Shown piece by piece: positions 15,783 through 23,382 of a stretch of 64,000 bases of DNA (its first letter is position 1; each line of letters starts with the position of its first letter). The notes under the pieces are model-generated. The model was given only the letters and a program-made list of their open reading frames with translations. It was not told where the DNA came from and ran no database searches. Source of the stretch: Secundilactobacillus silagincola (GTDB taxonomy: Bacteria > Bacillota > Bacilli > Lactobacillales > Lactobacillaceae); assembly GCF_002583405.1 (NCBI RefSeq), contig NZ_BCMJ01000002.1:248001-312000 (forward strand), given 5' to 3'. Made by a program: the position numbers and the translations under genes.

Positions 15783-16283
15783 ATGGCATACCGGACACCA
15801 CCCTTTATCACTCCGTTTGCGATTGTTTCAATTGCACTCGCATTGGGCGCAACTAACGTGGTGGTTAATTCAGTCAGTCACTCTAAAGAGGGTAAGCCGG
15901 CAAGCGCTCGCGTGATCTCTAATAATTCGGTGACGGATTCAACCAAGCAATCGGTCAGTTCTGATAGTAAATCTTCGAATAAAAAAGATTCTAGCAGTGA
16001 TAGTTCAAAGAAGAAGGATTCTAGTTCACAAAGCAGTCAAAACGATACGAGTACAACGACTTCTAGTCCGCAAACAGGAACGAGTAATGCCAACGGCACT
16101 TCTACCAATAAGTCGAAGTCGACGGGTGGCAATACGACTACTAATAACAATAACACGGGTACGAACGATTCTAAGTCAACAACGACATCTTCACAAACTA
16201 ATGATACGCAAACAAATAATGAGTCAGACGGAACTGGCGCTACCAGCAATACTGGAAGCACCGACCAGACGACGGCTCAATAA
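15783..16283 (+). CDS. Ser/Thr/Asn-rich surface protein with an N-terminal membrane anchor
   Basis: Unrecognised 166-residue protein. Residues 8-28 (ITPFAIVSIALALGATNVVVN) form a hydrophobic anchor or signal. The rest is low-complexity and almost entirely S, T, N, K, D, G and Q, with runs such as KKDSSSDSSKKKDSSSQS, the pattern of a disordered, possibly glycosylated extracellular stalk. No LPxTG sorting signal is present. It lies 14 nt upstream of a membrane-protein gene and is likely co-transcribed with it. The TnpB right end lies directly before its start codon, so its promoter may have been displaced or replaced. Function unknown. Confidence 0.65.
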   Translation: MAYRTPPFITPFAIVSIALALGATNVVVNSVSHSKEGKPASARVISNNSVTDSTKQSVSSDSKSSNKKDSSSDSSKKKDSSSQSSQNDTSTTTSSPQTGTSNANGTSTNKSKSTGGNTTTNNNNTGTNDSKSTTTSSQTNDTQTNNESDGTGATSNTGSTDQTTAQ

Positions 16284-16297
16284 GGGGGTGGCAATAG

Positions 16298-17260
16298 TTG
16301 TTTAGTTTCTTAGATATGATCAATCACTACCTGGGGTATGTGAACTTAAACGTTAAACTGAAGAACCGAATCTACACCATCCTGGGCGTCATTGGTGTGG
16401 TTTACTTACTGTATGTTTCGGTGCGCTGGATTCAAAACGGTTTCGGACTGCGAGGCAGCTTGATCCTGTTAGTCGCCATTATCTTAGCTTACTTTTCAGT
16501 CATGAACGTTTTCTATTACTTCACTAATAAACAGGCACCATTTGATATTTCACCTAAAATTGAAAAAATGCTTGGCAAAACGCTGGGTGCTGGTGATACA
16601 GCGACTGAGGACGGCCAGCAATCCAGACGTCAACGGGGTAATAATCTTCTAAACGGTGCCAATATTCCGGCTAACGGTTATTTTGACAGTAAGAAGATTT
16701 TACCCGGTAAAGTGGCGGTCAATGCAGAACAGAGCAGTAACATTGCGCAACTGGCTAATCAGTTGCAGCAAATGAAACTGATGACCCCTGATTATGGCGG
16801 CCTCGGTTCACGGGAACTCGCACAACAACTGGAGAAGACGAAAAAGCCAGTTTATGCCATTGGTCTAGGTGTTAATATTCCTTATTTTGAGTTACAGCAA
16901 GATGGTCAACAGATGATCGTTTACGCTGGGATGAACCAAGCACAAAAGGCACCAATGGGCAAGATTACCACGGTTGGACTTCAGCCCATCGAAGACGTTT
17001 ATGATAAGGTAAAGCTGTATCTTGCTAACGTCATTTTAGTTGGTGGTCCATACATGGAAATGGGGCGTAACGAACCCATCGAAAAACAAGCGCCTTACAT
17101 GATCCGCGTTCAATTGGCTTATGAGCGGGATAAGCAGGCACATCGGGTTCAGCAAAATGAAGCACCCTCGCGACAAGAGGGATTTTCTCAGTCTGAATCA
17201 ATGACAAATACACCAACTTCACCCACTGCGCCAACTTCACGGATGAGTCGGTATCATTAA
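16298..17260 (+). CDS. Conserved lactobacillus membrane protein (DUF6681-like)
   Basis: Hypothetical 320-residue protein. Two hydrophobic helices occur at about residues 27-45 (IYTILGVIGVVYLLYVSV) and 52-75 (LRGSLILLVAIILAYFSVM). A soluble cytoplasmic-type region follows from about residue 80 with PVYAIGLGVNIPYFELQQDG and VILVGGPYMEMGRNEPIEKQ, then a disordered C-terminus rich in Ser, Thr, Pro and Gln. The start is TTG 16298 with AGGGGGTGG about 6 nt before it; ATG 16316 is an alternative. The family assignment rests on recall of similar lactobacillus proteins. No biochemical role is known to me. Confidence 0.7.
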   Translation: MFSFLDMINHYLGYVNLNVKLKNRIYTILGVIGVVYLLYVSVRWIQNGFGLRGSLILLVAIILAYFSVMNVFYYFTNKQAPFDISPKIEKMLGKTLGAGDTATEDGQQSRRQRGNNLLNGANIPANGYFDSKKILPGKVAVNAEQSSNIAQLANQLQQMKLMTPDYGGLGSRELAQQLEKTKKPVYAIGLGVNIPYFELQQDGQQMIVYAGMNQAQKAPMGKITTVGLQPIEDVYDKVKLYLANVILVGGPYMEMGRNEPIEKQAPYMIRVQLAYERDKQAHRVQQNEAPSRQEGFSQSESMTNTPTSPTAPTSRMSRYH

Positions 17261-17263
17261 ATA

Positions 17264-17381
17264 GAGTGTGAAAACAAGCGTTTAAAGAGTGGAGTCTAAG
17301 GGCTCGAAACAGAAATTCCCTGAACCTGGGGATTTTTGTTTCGAGCCCTTAGACATAACTCTTTGCTTGTTTGAACACGTT
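17264..17381 (+). repeat. Long hairpin repeat, copy A1
   Basis: Starts GAGTGTGAAAACAAGCG and ends GCTTGTTTGAACACGTTT. The centre is a strong stem, CTAAGGGCTCGAAAC against GTTTCGAGCCCTTAG, around a loop with a small CCCTGAACCTGGGG hairpin. It is nearly identical over about 118 bp to copy B1 at 20971, differing at only a few positions. It lies after the DUF6681-like gene and can act as a terminator. Confidence 0.85.
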
Positions 17382-17382
17382 T

Positions 17383-17476
17383 AGTCTAGGTAAAAGCAAA
17401 GCACCGGATAAATCCCGAACTTGGATTTGTGGTGGGGTGCTGTTCTGTGCAGGTCTCTGCCTTGGTGAACACGTTT
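17383..17476 (+). repeat. Hairpin repeat, copy A2
   Basis: Starts AGTCTAGGTAAAAGCAAAGCAC and ends CTTGGTGAACACGTTT. The centre AAATCC/GGATTT is flanked by AGCACC and GGGTGCT. It is homologous to copy B3 at 21213 and related in its right arm (GCAGGTCTCTGCCTTGG) to copy B2. Confidence 0.7.
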
Positions 17477-18070
17477 GGAGAACATGACACAATTTATTGT
17501 TTTGTGAATTTAAGATGAATAATGCGTATTCCAGGGATCTTACCGGGAATACGCATTATTTGCGTTAAATGGCTGGTTTCCGAGGTATGGAATCAAACTA
17601 GACTTGGTTGTTCTTTATGATGATCCCAGTTGGTTGCCATTTATATTATTTGAGCTGTAATGAGAATAACATTAGAACGAAGTGAATATTTCTAAAAAAG
17701 TGAATATTTTACCGTTTGATGAAAAAATTATCGTAGTCATTAATGTGTTGATTTAGCGCCATTTCTGCAGTGATATGAGCCTATATCACGAACTTGAAGC
17801 GGTGAATTGCTTTGACCAATGGCTGAATATGGTTTAATATTTATAGTGAGTCAAAATTAGAAGTAGATGAAATTGAACGAAATATTTCAGTACTTCAAGA
17901 CGTGCACTTGCAGTATAGTGCATTTTATGCGAACCAAATATCTAATGAATTTCAGCCGTCTAAGCGAGCAGGCTGTATGCCTCTAACAAGACCATGCAGC
18001 TTGTTCGCTTATCTTGTTGTAGAATACTTTAGAGATTGGTCACTATTTTCTTAAGGCGGAGGGGAAAAAC
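17477..18070. other. Gene-poor stretch with a perfect hairpin
   Basis: A perfect 15-bp stem, AATAATGCGTATTCC (17518-17532) against GGAATACGCATTATT (17546-17560), follows TAAGATG, the same motif as the long hairpin at 10832. The remaining 500 bp are AT-rich. Two short frames in different phases (MSLYHELEAVNCFDQWLNMV at about 17776, then FNIYSESKLEVDEIERN) could be the remains of one frameshifted gene, but I recognise neither. A weak TTGTTC-N18-TACTTT promoter lies at about 18002-18031, before the transporter operon. Confidence 0.4.
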
Positions 18071-18811
18071 ATGTCAATGATTGAATTTCACGATGTTCAA
18101 AAGTACTATGGCGATTTCCATGCTTTGCATGACATTAACCTGACCATTGATGCAGGTGAAACCGTGGTGCTTATTGGCCCATCAGGTTCTGGTAAATCAA
18201 CTTTGATTCGAACCATTAATGGTTTGGAACGGATTCAGGAAGGTAAGCTGATTGTTAACGGCCAGGATTTAGCCGATAAAAAGACTGATATGAACCGGAT
18301 TCGTAAGAACGTTGGGATGGTGTTCCAACACTTTAACCTCTATGCGAATAAAACGATTTTGGAAAATATTATGTTGGCACCAAGACTGGTTTTGAAACGG
18401 CCAGAGGAAGAGAATAAAAAAATTGCCATGGACATGCTGGATCGAGTTGGTTTAGCTGACCAAGCACCTAAGATGCCATCGCAACTTTCTGGTGGGCAGC
18501 AGCAGCGTATCGCCATTGCCCGTTCACTAGCTATGCGTCCTAAGGCACTATTGTTTGATGAACCAACCAGTGCTTTGGATCCCGAAATGATTGACGATGT
18601 GCTGAACGTTATGAAAGACATCGCGCGTGACTCATCGATGACCATGTTAGTGGTTACCCACGAAATGGGCTTCGCTCGTGAGGTGGCTAACCGGGTTATT
18701 TTCATGGCGGATGGTCGCATTCTTGAAGACGATACGAAAGAGAAATTCTTTGATGGGCAGCCAAGTAATGAACGTGCTCGTCAATTCTTAAGCAAGATTA
18801 TCACTCACTAA
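18071..18811 (+). CDS. glnQ: Polar amino acid ABC importer, ATP-binding protein
   Basis: Cytoplasmic ATPase of 246 residues that powers import of a polar amino acid (glutamine/glutamate class). Walker A is GPSGSGKST (residues 37-45). The Q-loop is FQHFNLYANKT, the signature LSGGQQQRIAIARS, Walker B LLFDEPTSALDPE and the H-loop VVTHEMGFAREV, which is nearly diagnostic of the GlnQ/HisP group. First gene of a four-gene operon (ATPase, binding lipoprotein, two permeases). GGCGGAGGGG precedes the ATG. Substrate is from family and operon context only. Confidence 0.92.
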   Translation: MSMIEFHDVQKYYGDFHALHDINLTIDAGETVVLIGPSGSGKSTLIRTINGLERIQEGKLIVNGQDLADKKTDMNRIRKNVGMVFQHFNLYANKTILENIMLAPRLVLKRPEEENKKIAMDMLDRVGLADQAPKMPSQLSGGQQQRIAIARSLAMRPKALLFDEPTSALDPEMIDDVLNVMKDIARDSSMTMLVVTHEMGFAREVANRVIFMADGRILEDDTKEKFFDGQPSNERARQFLSKIITH

Positions 18812-18828
18812 AGTCAGGAGATGGGAGC

Positions 18829-19662
18829 ATGAAGAAATTTTTCCGATTGGTCGGCGTTATCATCTCTAGTCTTGCATTAGTGCTGGTATTGTCTGCCTGT
18901 GGATCAAAATCACTGGCAGATCAAAACGTGGTTACCCGTGCTAAGCGGACTAACACGATTACTTGGGGTGTTAAAGCTGATACAAAGTTGTTTGGTTTAA
19001 TGGACGTGAAGAACAGTCACATCAACGGGTTCGAAGTTGATATGGCTAAGGCGATCACTAAACAGATTTTAGGACCCAAGGGTAAAGCAGAGTTTGTTCA
19101 AGTGACGAGTTCAACCCGGATGCCGTTACTGAAAAACGGGAACATTGATGCCATTATGGCGACCATGACCATTACTCCAGAACGTTTGAAGCAAGTCGAT
19201 TTTTCTCGGTCTTACTTTGATGCCGGGCAATCATTGCTGGTTAAAAAGGGGAGCCCAGTTAAAAACGTCAGGGATCTTAACCATAAAGGTGCCACTGTTT
19301 TAGGCGTGGTTGGCTCTAATTCTGTTCAAAACGTTGCCAAGTTTGCACCAAAAGCAAGGGTGCTGCAGCTTTCTGATTATGCGCAAGCCATGACGGCGTT
19401 GAAGTCGGGTCAAGGTGAGGCGCTGACCACTGATAACGGTATTTTAGCTGGGATGTCAGTTGAAAATCCTGGCTACGTATTGACTGGCGGTGCCTTCACC
19501 AAAGAACCATATGGGATTGCCATCAACAAGAATCAACCAGAATTTAAGCGTGACTTAAATCAGGCTTTAACCAAGGTCGAACAAAGCGGTCAGTATAATC
19601 GCCTTTTGAACAAGTGGTTTGGAAACGTACCTGGCATGAACGTTAAGGAGATGGAACGATGA
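18829..19662 (+). CDS. Amino acid ABC importer substrate-binding lipoprotein
   Basis: SBP_bac_3-family binding protein of 277 residues anchored by lipid. The signal peptide ends in the lipobox LVLSAC (Cys24). Features are ITWGVKADTKLFGLMD at the mature N-terminus, the ligand-binding core NGFEVDMAKAI, a TSSTRMPLLKNGNIDAIMATMTITPERLKQVDFS block that includes the conserved T-x-x-R-x-P and Arg, and EPYGIAINK in lobe 2. It sits 17 nt after the ATPase gene, and its TGA overlaps the permease ATG by 4 nt, indicating tight operon coupling. Confidence 0.92.
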   Translation: MKKFFRLVGVIISSLALVLVLSACGSKSLADQNVVTRAKRTNTITWGVKADTKLFGLMDVKNSHINGFEVDMAKAITKQILGPKGKAEFVQVTSSTRMPLLKNGNIDAIMATMTITPERLKQVDFSRSYFDAGQSLLVKKGSPVKNVRDLNHKGATVLGVVGSNSVQNVAKFAPKARVLQLSDYAQAMTALKSGQGEALTTDNGILAGMSVENPGYVLTGGAFTKEPYGIAINKNQPEFKRDLNQALTKVEQSGQYNRLLNKWFGNVPGMNVKEMER

Positions 19663-20297
19663 TAGCTATTTTTCATAATTACGGCAGTCTATTGCTCCAA
19701 GGATTCGGTCAAACCTTACTGTGTAGTGTGATTGCACTGATTTTTAGTTTGATTATTGGATCGATGTTTGCCATTTTTGAAACCACACCAATCAAGTTTT
19801 TACGAGTCATTGCGCGGATTTACATTGAAGTATTCCGAAATATTCCGTTGCTGGTTATCACCATGTTTTTCTTTGTGGTGATTCCCATGTTTATCGCGAA
19901 GATCAACGGGTTTACCGCCGGAACAATTGGTCTGACCATTTATACGTCAGCCTTTATCGCTGAAACGGTTCGTTCTGGGATTAATTCAGTGGATCCCGGG
20001 CAAATGGAAGGTGCCCGTGCCAACGGGTTATCTTGGTGGCAAGCAATGCGTCACATTGTTTTACCGCAGGCCTTTCGTTACGTGATTCCACCACTGGGCA
20101 ACCAGTTTATCAACTTAGTTAAAAATTCATCAGTTCTAGCCTTCGTTGCTGGCTTTGACCTGATGTATCAAGGAAACGTGATTGCGTCAGACTCATTAAA
20201 TACCATGAGTACCTACATTTGCATTGGTATTTTATATCTGATTATCACGTTACCGCTAAGTTACTGGATGCGTTATCTCGAAAAGAAATTAGCCTAG
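19659..20297 (+). CDS. Amino acid ABC importer permease 1
   Basis: Membrane subunit of 212 residues (HEQRo / His-Glu-Gln-Arg-opine family). Five hydrophobic helices are visible, with the EAA coupling loop near residues 105-125 (SVDPGQMEGARANGLSWWQA) and the following IVLPQAFRYVIPPLGNQF. It pairs with the second permease to form the translocation pore, and their EAA loops are nearly identical (MEGARANGLS in both). The start ATG is fixed by the 4-nt overlap with the binding-protein stop. Confidence 0.92.
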   Translation: MIAIFHNYGSLLLQGFGQTLLCSVIALIFSLIIGSMFAIFETTPIKFLRVIARIYIEVFRNIPLLVITMFFFVVIPMFIAKINGFTAGTIGLTIYTSAFIAETVRSGINSVDPGQMEGARANGLSWWQAMRHIVLPQAFRYVIPPLGNQFINLVKNSSVLAFVAGFDLMYQGNVIASDSLNTMSTYICIGILYLIITLPLSYWMRYLEKKLA

Positions 20298-20309
20298 GGG
20301 GGTGCAGTC

Positions 20310-20963
20310 ATGAAGGACTTTATTAATGCATACTCATGGATCAACATTCATTACTTGCTTCAGGGCCTTTGGATTACGGTGGCTGTATCCGTAGTCTCGA
20401 TTCTCGGCAGTTACGTTCTGGGCTCGATTTTAGGCATTATTCGTTACGTTAACATTAAAATCGTCTCACCAATCGTCGGTTTGTTCATCGATATTATTCG
20501 TAACTTACCGTTGCTGCTGATTATCTTCTTTACCTACTTTGGACTGCCAAACTTAGGCTTTCGTCCCAGCAGTGTATGGGCAACGATTTTAGCCATGACG
20601 GTCTTTGAATCAACGATGATTGCTGAAATCGTCCGTTCGGGTATCGCAGCCGTTGATCCTGGTCAAATGGAAGGTGCTAGAGCGAACGGATTATCTTATG
20701 GACAAGCAATGTATCATATTGTCTTGCCCCAAGCTATGAAAAAGATGATTCCAGCGCTGGTGAGCCAATTTATTTCTTTGATCAAGGATACATCACTGGC
20801 TACCATTATCGTCTTGCCAGATTTGATGCATAACGCACAAATCGTTTATGGGCAAAACTCAACGTACATTCTACCGATGTTCCTGATGATTGCCATTATG
20901 TACTTCATTGTATGTTATGCATTGTCGCTGTTATCACGGTCGTTGGATAGAAGAATGAGTTAA
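20310..20963 (+). CDS. Amino acid ABC importer permease 2
   Basis: Second membrane subunit, 217 residues, same family as its neighbour. The EAA loop VDPGQMEGARANGLSYGQA is followed by HIVLPQAMKKMIPALVSQF. FIDIIRNLPLLLIIFFTYF matches the canonical RNTPLL-type helix. GGGGGG-type ribosome site (TAGGGGGGTGCAGTC) lies about 8 nt before the ATG, 12 nt after the preceding stop. The operon ends directly at hairpin repeat B1, which probably terminates it. Confidence 0.92.
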   Translation: MKDFINAYSWINIHYLLQGLWITVAVSVVSILGSYVLGSILGIIRYVNIKIVSPIVGLFIDIIRNLPLLLIIFFTYFGLPNLGFRPSSVWATILAMTVFESTMIAEIVRSGIAAVDPGQMEGARANGLSYGQAMYHIVLPQAMKKMIPALVSQFISLIKDTSLATIIVLPDLMHNAQIVYGQNSTYILPMFLMIAIMYFIVCYALSLLSRSLDRRMS

Positions 20964-20970
20964 TGTAAAA

Positions 20971-21089
20971 GAGTGTGAAAACAAGCGTTTAAAGAGTGGA
21001 GTCTAAGGGCTCGAAATGGAAATTCCCTGAACTTGGGGATTTTTGTTTCGAGCCCTTAGACATAACTCTTTGCTTGTTTGAGCACGTTT
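20971..21089 (+). repeat. Long hairpin repeat, copy B1
   Basis: Nearly identical to A1 (17264-17381), in the same orientation on the other side of the amino-acid transporter operon. Same ends (GAGTGTGAA, CACGTTT) and same core stem CTAAGGGCTCGAAA/TTTCGAGCCCTTAG. Confidence 0.85.
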
Positions 21090-21095
21090 GTAAAA

Positions 21096-21212
21096 GAGTG
21101 TGAACCAAGGCGTTTAGAGACTGTAATAGAACGAGCCCCCACCTTAAATTCCGAACTTGGATTTAGGGTGGGGGTTCGTTCTATGCAGGTCTCTGCCTTG
21201 GAGAACACGTTT
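21096..21212 (+). repeat. Hairpin repeat, copy B2
   Basis: Starts GAGTGTGAACCAAGGCGTTT and ends GAGAACACGTTT. The core AGAACGAGCCCCCACC pairs with GGGTGGGGGTTCGTTCT, and the outer arms CCAAGGC/GCCTTGG also pair. Same terminal sequences as A1/B1 but a different core stem. Confidence 0.8.
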
Positions 21213-21298
21213 AGTCTAGGTAAAAGCAAAGCACTAAATCCCGAAACTTGGATTTAGGGTGGTGCTGTTCTGTGCAGATCTCTACCTTGGTGAGCAGG
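21213..21298 (+). repeat. Hairpin repeat, copy B3
   Basis: Starts AGTCTAGGTAAAAGCAAAGCAC like A2. The core CTAAATCC/GGATTTAG stem is followed by GGTGCTGTTCTGTGCAG. It is the third unit of the cluster between the transporter operon and the beta-helix protein gene. Confidence 0.65.
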
Positions 21299-21401
21299 AT
21301 TAACTGATATATTTGAAATAGTTAAACCTAATTAGCGATTTTTTGGTATCCTATATTCTAGACGGAGAGATATTTTTGTGTCTGGGAGAGGACGTTGTGA
21401 T

Positions 21402-23222
21402 ATGAATAAATCAAGGAAGTTAGTGTTAGGGGCCATCGCTTTTGGACTTGCTATGGGCGTTGGGGTTGCACAGTTTGGACAAAATAATTCACCTTTGGAC
21501 CAAACTATTGTGGCGCACGCGGATCAGAGTGTTAACGTGAAAGACCAGGGGATGGTCGGAAACGGCGAAACCGATAATAGTACCAAGCTGCAACAGATCA
21601 TCGATAATTCCGATGAGAACGTCACGATTCACGTTCCCAAGGGTAACTACTTATTTACGAATGCTGAGCTAGATGCCATCGTGTTGCATTCACATATGAC
21701 CTTTGATTTTGATAAGGGTGCTGAGTTTACAATCAAAAATGGCGATCGGATGGCTTTTGTTTATCCTAGTCCCAAAGGTGGTTACAACGGTGGGATTAGT
21801 AACATTACGTGGAATAACGCAACCTTTCGTGGCGATTACAATAAGTCAGATGGACAAAGTGTTTTCGTACAATCAATTCATCATGCTCAGCATGTGAACT
21901 TTAATAACTGTACCTTTGATAACGCTGAATCACCAACAGGGCACTACCTTGATATTGATGGCAGCCACGATGTTAACGTTAAGAATTCAACCTTCACTGG
22001 GTTTAACGCGCAAACTGACTATAAAGAAGCGATTCAAGTTGATTATTCTAACCATAAAGCCATGTCATATCACGAACCAGGGGATGTGTATGATAACTTA
22101 CCGTCTTATGATGTTAACGTGACTAAGAATAGATTTGTACCGCTTTCCAATAAGTCAGGTTCAGTAAAGTCATTTGGACCAAACCCGATTGGGCAGCACG
22201 CACTCTACGCCAATGGTGCGGGTGGCATTATTCACGATATCCACTTTACAAACAATTACGTTCAGGATGCTAAACCGCAATTGAGTGCCGACGGGGCAAA
22301 CATTCACTTCGTCTGTGTTTCAAACTTATATATCAGCAATAATACCTTTGAAAATAAGGGTGCTTTAGGCTCAGGTAACTACATTCGAATTTACAACATT
22401 TCACCAATCGTGAAGATGTCAAATATCCAGATTACGAACAACAAATTCGTTAACCTAGATCCAAATAACCGTTACGTTTACTTTGATAATTCAAAGGGCG
22501 CCGGAATTACCGGTGTGAAGGTTACAGGTAATAAAATCACCAGTTCAAAGAGTAAGATTCCGTTTGTGTTGAGTGCTGGGATGACTTCTAGTGACATGAC
22601 AGTTAGTGCCAATACCAACAATAAAAATGTCGCAGTTAAACCTTCCGACATGAAGAATACCTCGAAATTACAAAAATTGACGGGTAAGTACAAAGCCAAT
22701 AAGGCGACTAATACGAAAGAATCATATACTTCCGGTTATAACGGTCAGTACGCCAAGTTAACCACTCAGGCAGCCCAAAAGTACAGTTTGTATAGTCATA
22801 TCCGTGGCCATGCCGGCTGGTACATCTATAGCCAACAGGATGGCTGGTCTAACGCCAAGAAATCGGGCATCGTCTACGTTGACATGCGAGCTACGGCTGA
22901 CAGTGGCAAATGGTACCGAATTCGTTTCAGTTCAAGTCCAAACGCCCGGGAATACTGGGTCCGTTCAGGCGCACTGAAATTTGATTCGATCGAGTATGCC
23001 CCCTATGTCCGGTCTCTGATCCCAATCAAGAAGTATACGATGTATACTAAAGTATTTAACGATCCGCAATTGGCTAAGTTAGCTGGAACAACGGCTGACT
23101 TAGGTTCTAAGCCAGTTAGTGTCACACAACGGGCGACCAGGGTATCCGTATCAAATGGCCAAACTTCAACCTACTATTTGGTTAATGATAAGTACTGGAC
23201 GAGGTCAAGTGCCTTTTATTAG
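21402..23222 (+). CDS. Secreted right-handed beta-helix protein with a C-terminal SH3-like wall domain
   Basis: Exported 606-residue protein. ATG 21402 is chosen because AGAGGA lies about 9 nt upstream; a GTG at 21378 would put extra polar residues before the signal. The signal peptide is MNKSRKLVLGAIAFGLAMGV and probably cleaves after IVAHA near residue 40. Residues 45-400 are a parallel beta-helix with repeated short strands of the V-x-N-x-x-F type (NVNFNNCTFDNAE, DVNVKNSTFTGF, NIQITNNKFVNL), a pectate-lyase-like fold used by polysaccharide-active enzymes and adhesins. The C-terminal part (YSLYSHIRGHAGWYIYSQQ, KWYRIRF, EYWVRSGAL) looks like tandem GW/SH3-type wall-binding modules. Substrate unknown. 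Confidence 0.8.
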   Translation: MNKSRKLVLGAIAFGLAMGVGVAQFGQNNSPLDQTIVAHADQSVNVKDQGMVGNGETDNSTKLQQIIDNSDENVTIHVPKGNYLFTNAELDAIVLHSHMTFDFDKGAEFTIKNGDRMAFVYPSPKGGYNGGISNITWNNATFRGDYNKSDGQSVFVQSIHHAQHVNFNNCTFDNAESPTGHYLDIDGSHDVNVKNSTFTGFNAQTDYKEAIQVDYSNHKAMSYHEPGDVYDNLPSYDVNVTKNRFVPLSNKSGSVKSFGPNPIGQHALYANGAGGIIHDIHFTNNYVQDAKPQLSADGANIHFVCVSNLYISNNTFENKGALGSGNYIRIYNISPIVKMSNIQITNNKFVNLDPNNRYVYFDNSKGAGITGVKVTGNKITSSKSKIPFVLSAGMTSSDMTVSANTNNKNVAVKPSDMKNTSKLQKLTGKYKANKATNTKESYTSGYNGQYAKLTTQAAQKYSLYSHIRGHAGWYIYSQQDGWSNAKKSGIVYVDMRATADSGKWYRIRFSSSPNAREYWVRSGALKFDSIEYAPYVRSLIPIKKYTMYTKVFNDPQLAKLAGTTADLGSKPVSVTQRATRVSVSNGQTSTYYLVNDKYWTRSSAFY

Positions 23223-23296
23223 AAATATGGCAGCGTGAAGTAGCATTTATTCCTCTAGATTAATTTCTTTATCAACGAATTTGATAGCGTACTTTG

Positions 23297-23330
23297 AGAA
23301 GATCAATTCATTTACGAATTGGTCTTCTTT
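23297..23330 (+). terminator. Hairpin after the beta-helix gene
   Basis: AGAAGATCAATTC pairs with GAATTGGTCTTCT (13 bp, one wobble) around ATTTAC, with a short T-rich tail. It is probably the plus-strand terminator in this convergent gap. Confidence 0.6.
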
Positions 23331-23366
23331 GCATAAAAATAGTGCTGGTGATTTCTCACCAACACC
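23331..23366 (-). terminator. hflX terminator
   Basis: On the minus strand GTGTTGGTGA pairs with TCACCAGCAC around a short loop, followed by TATTTTTATG. Confidence 0.75.
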
Positions 23367-23382
23367 AAACATTACTGAACCA

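Noticed and set aside
16037-16261. Minus-strand frame of 74 codons in the Ser/Thr-rich gene
   Set aside because: A Val/Leu/Pro-rich antisense translation of low-complexity codons; no ribosome site.
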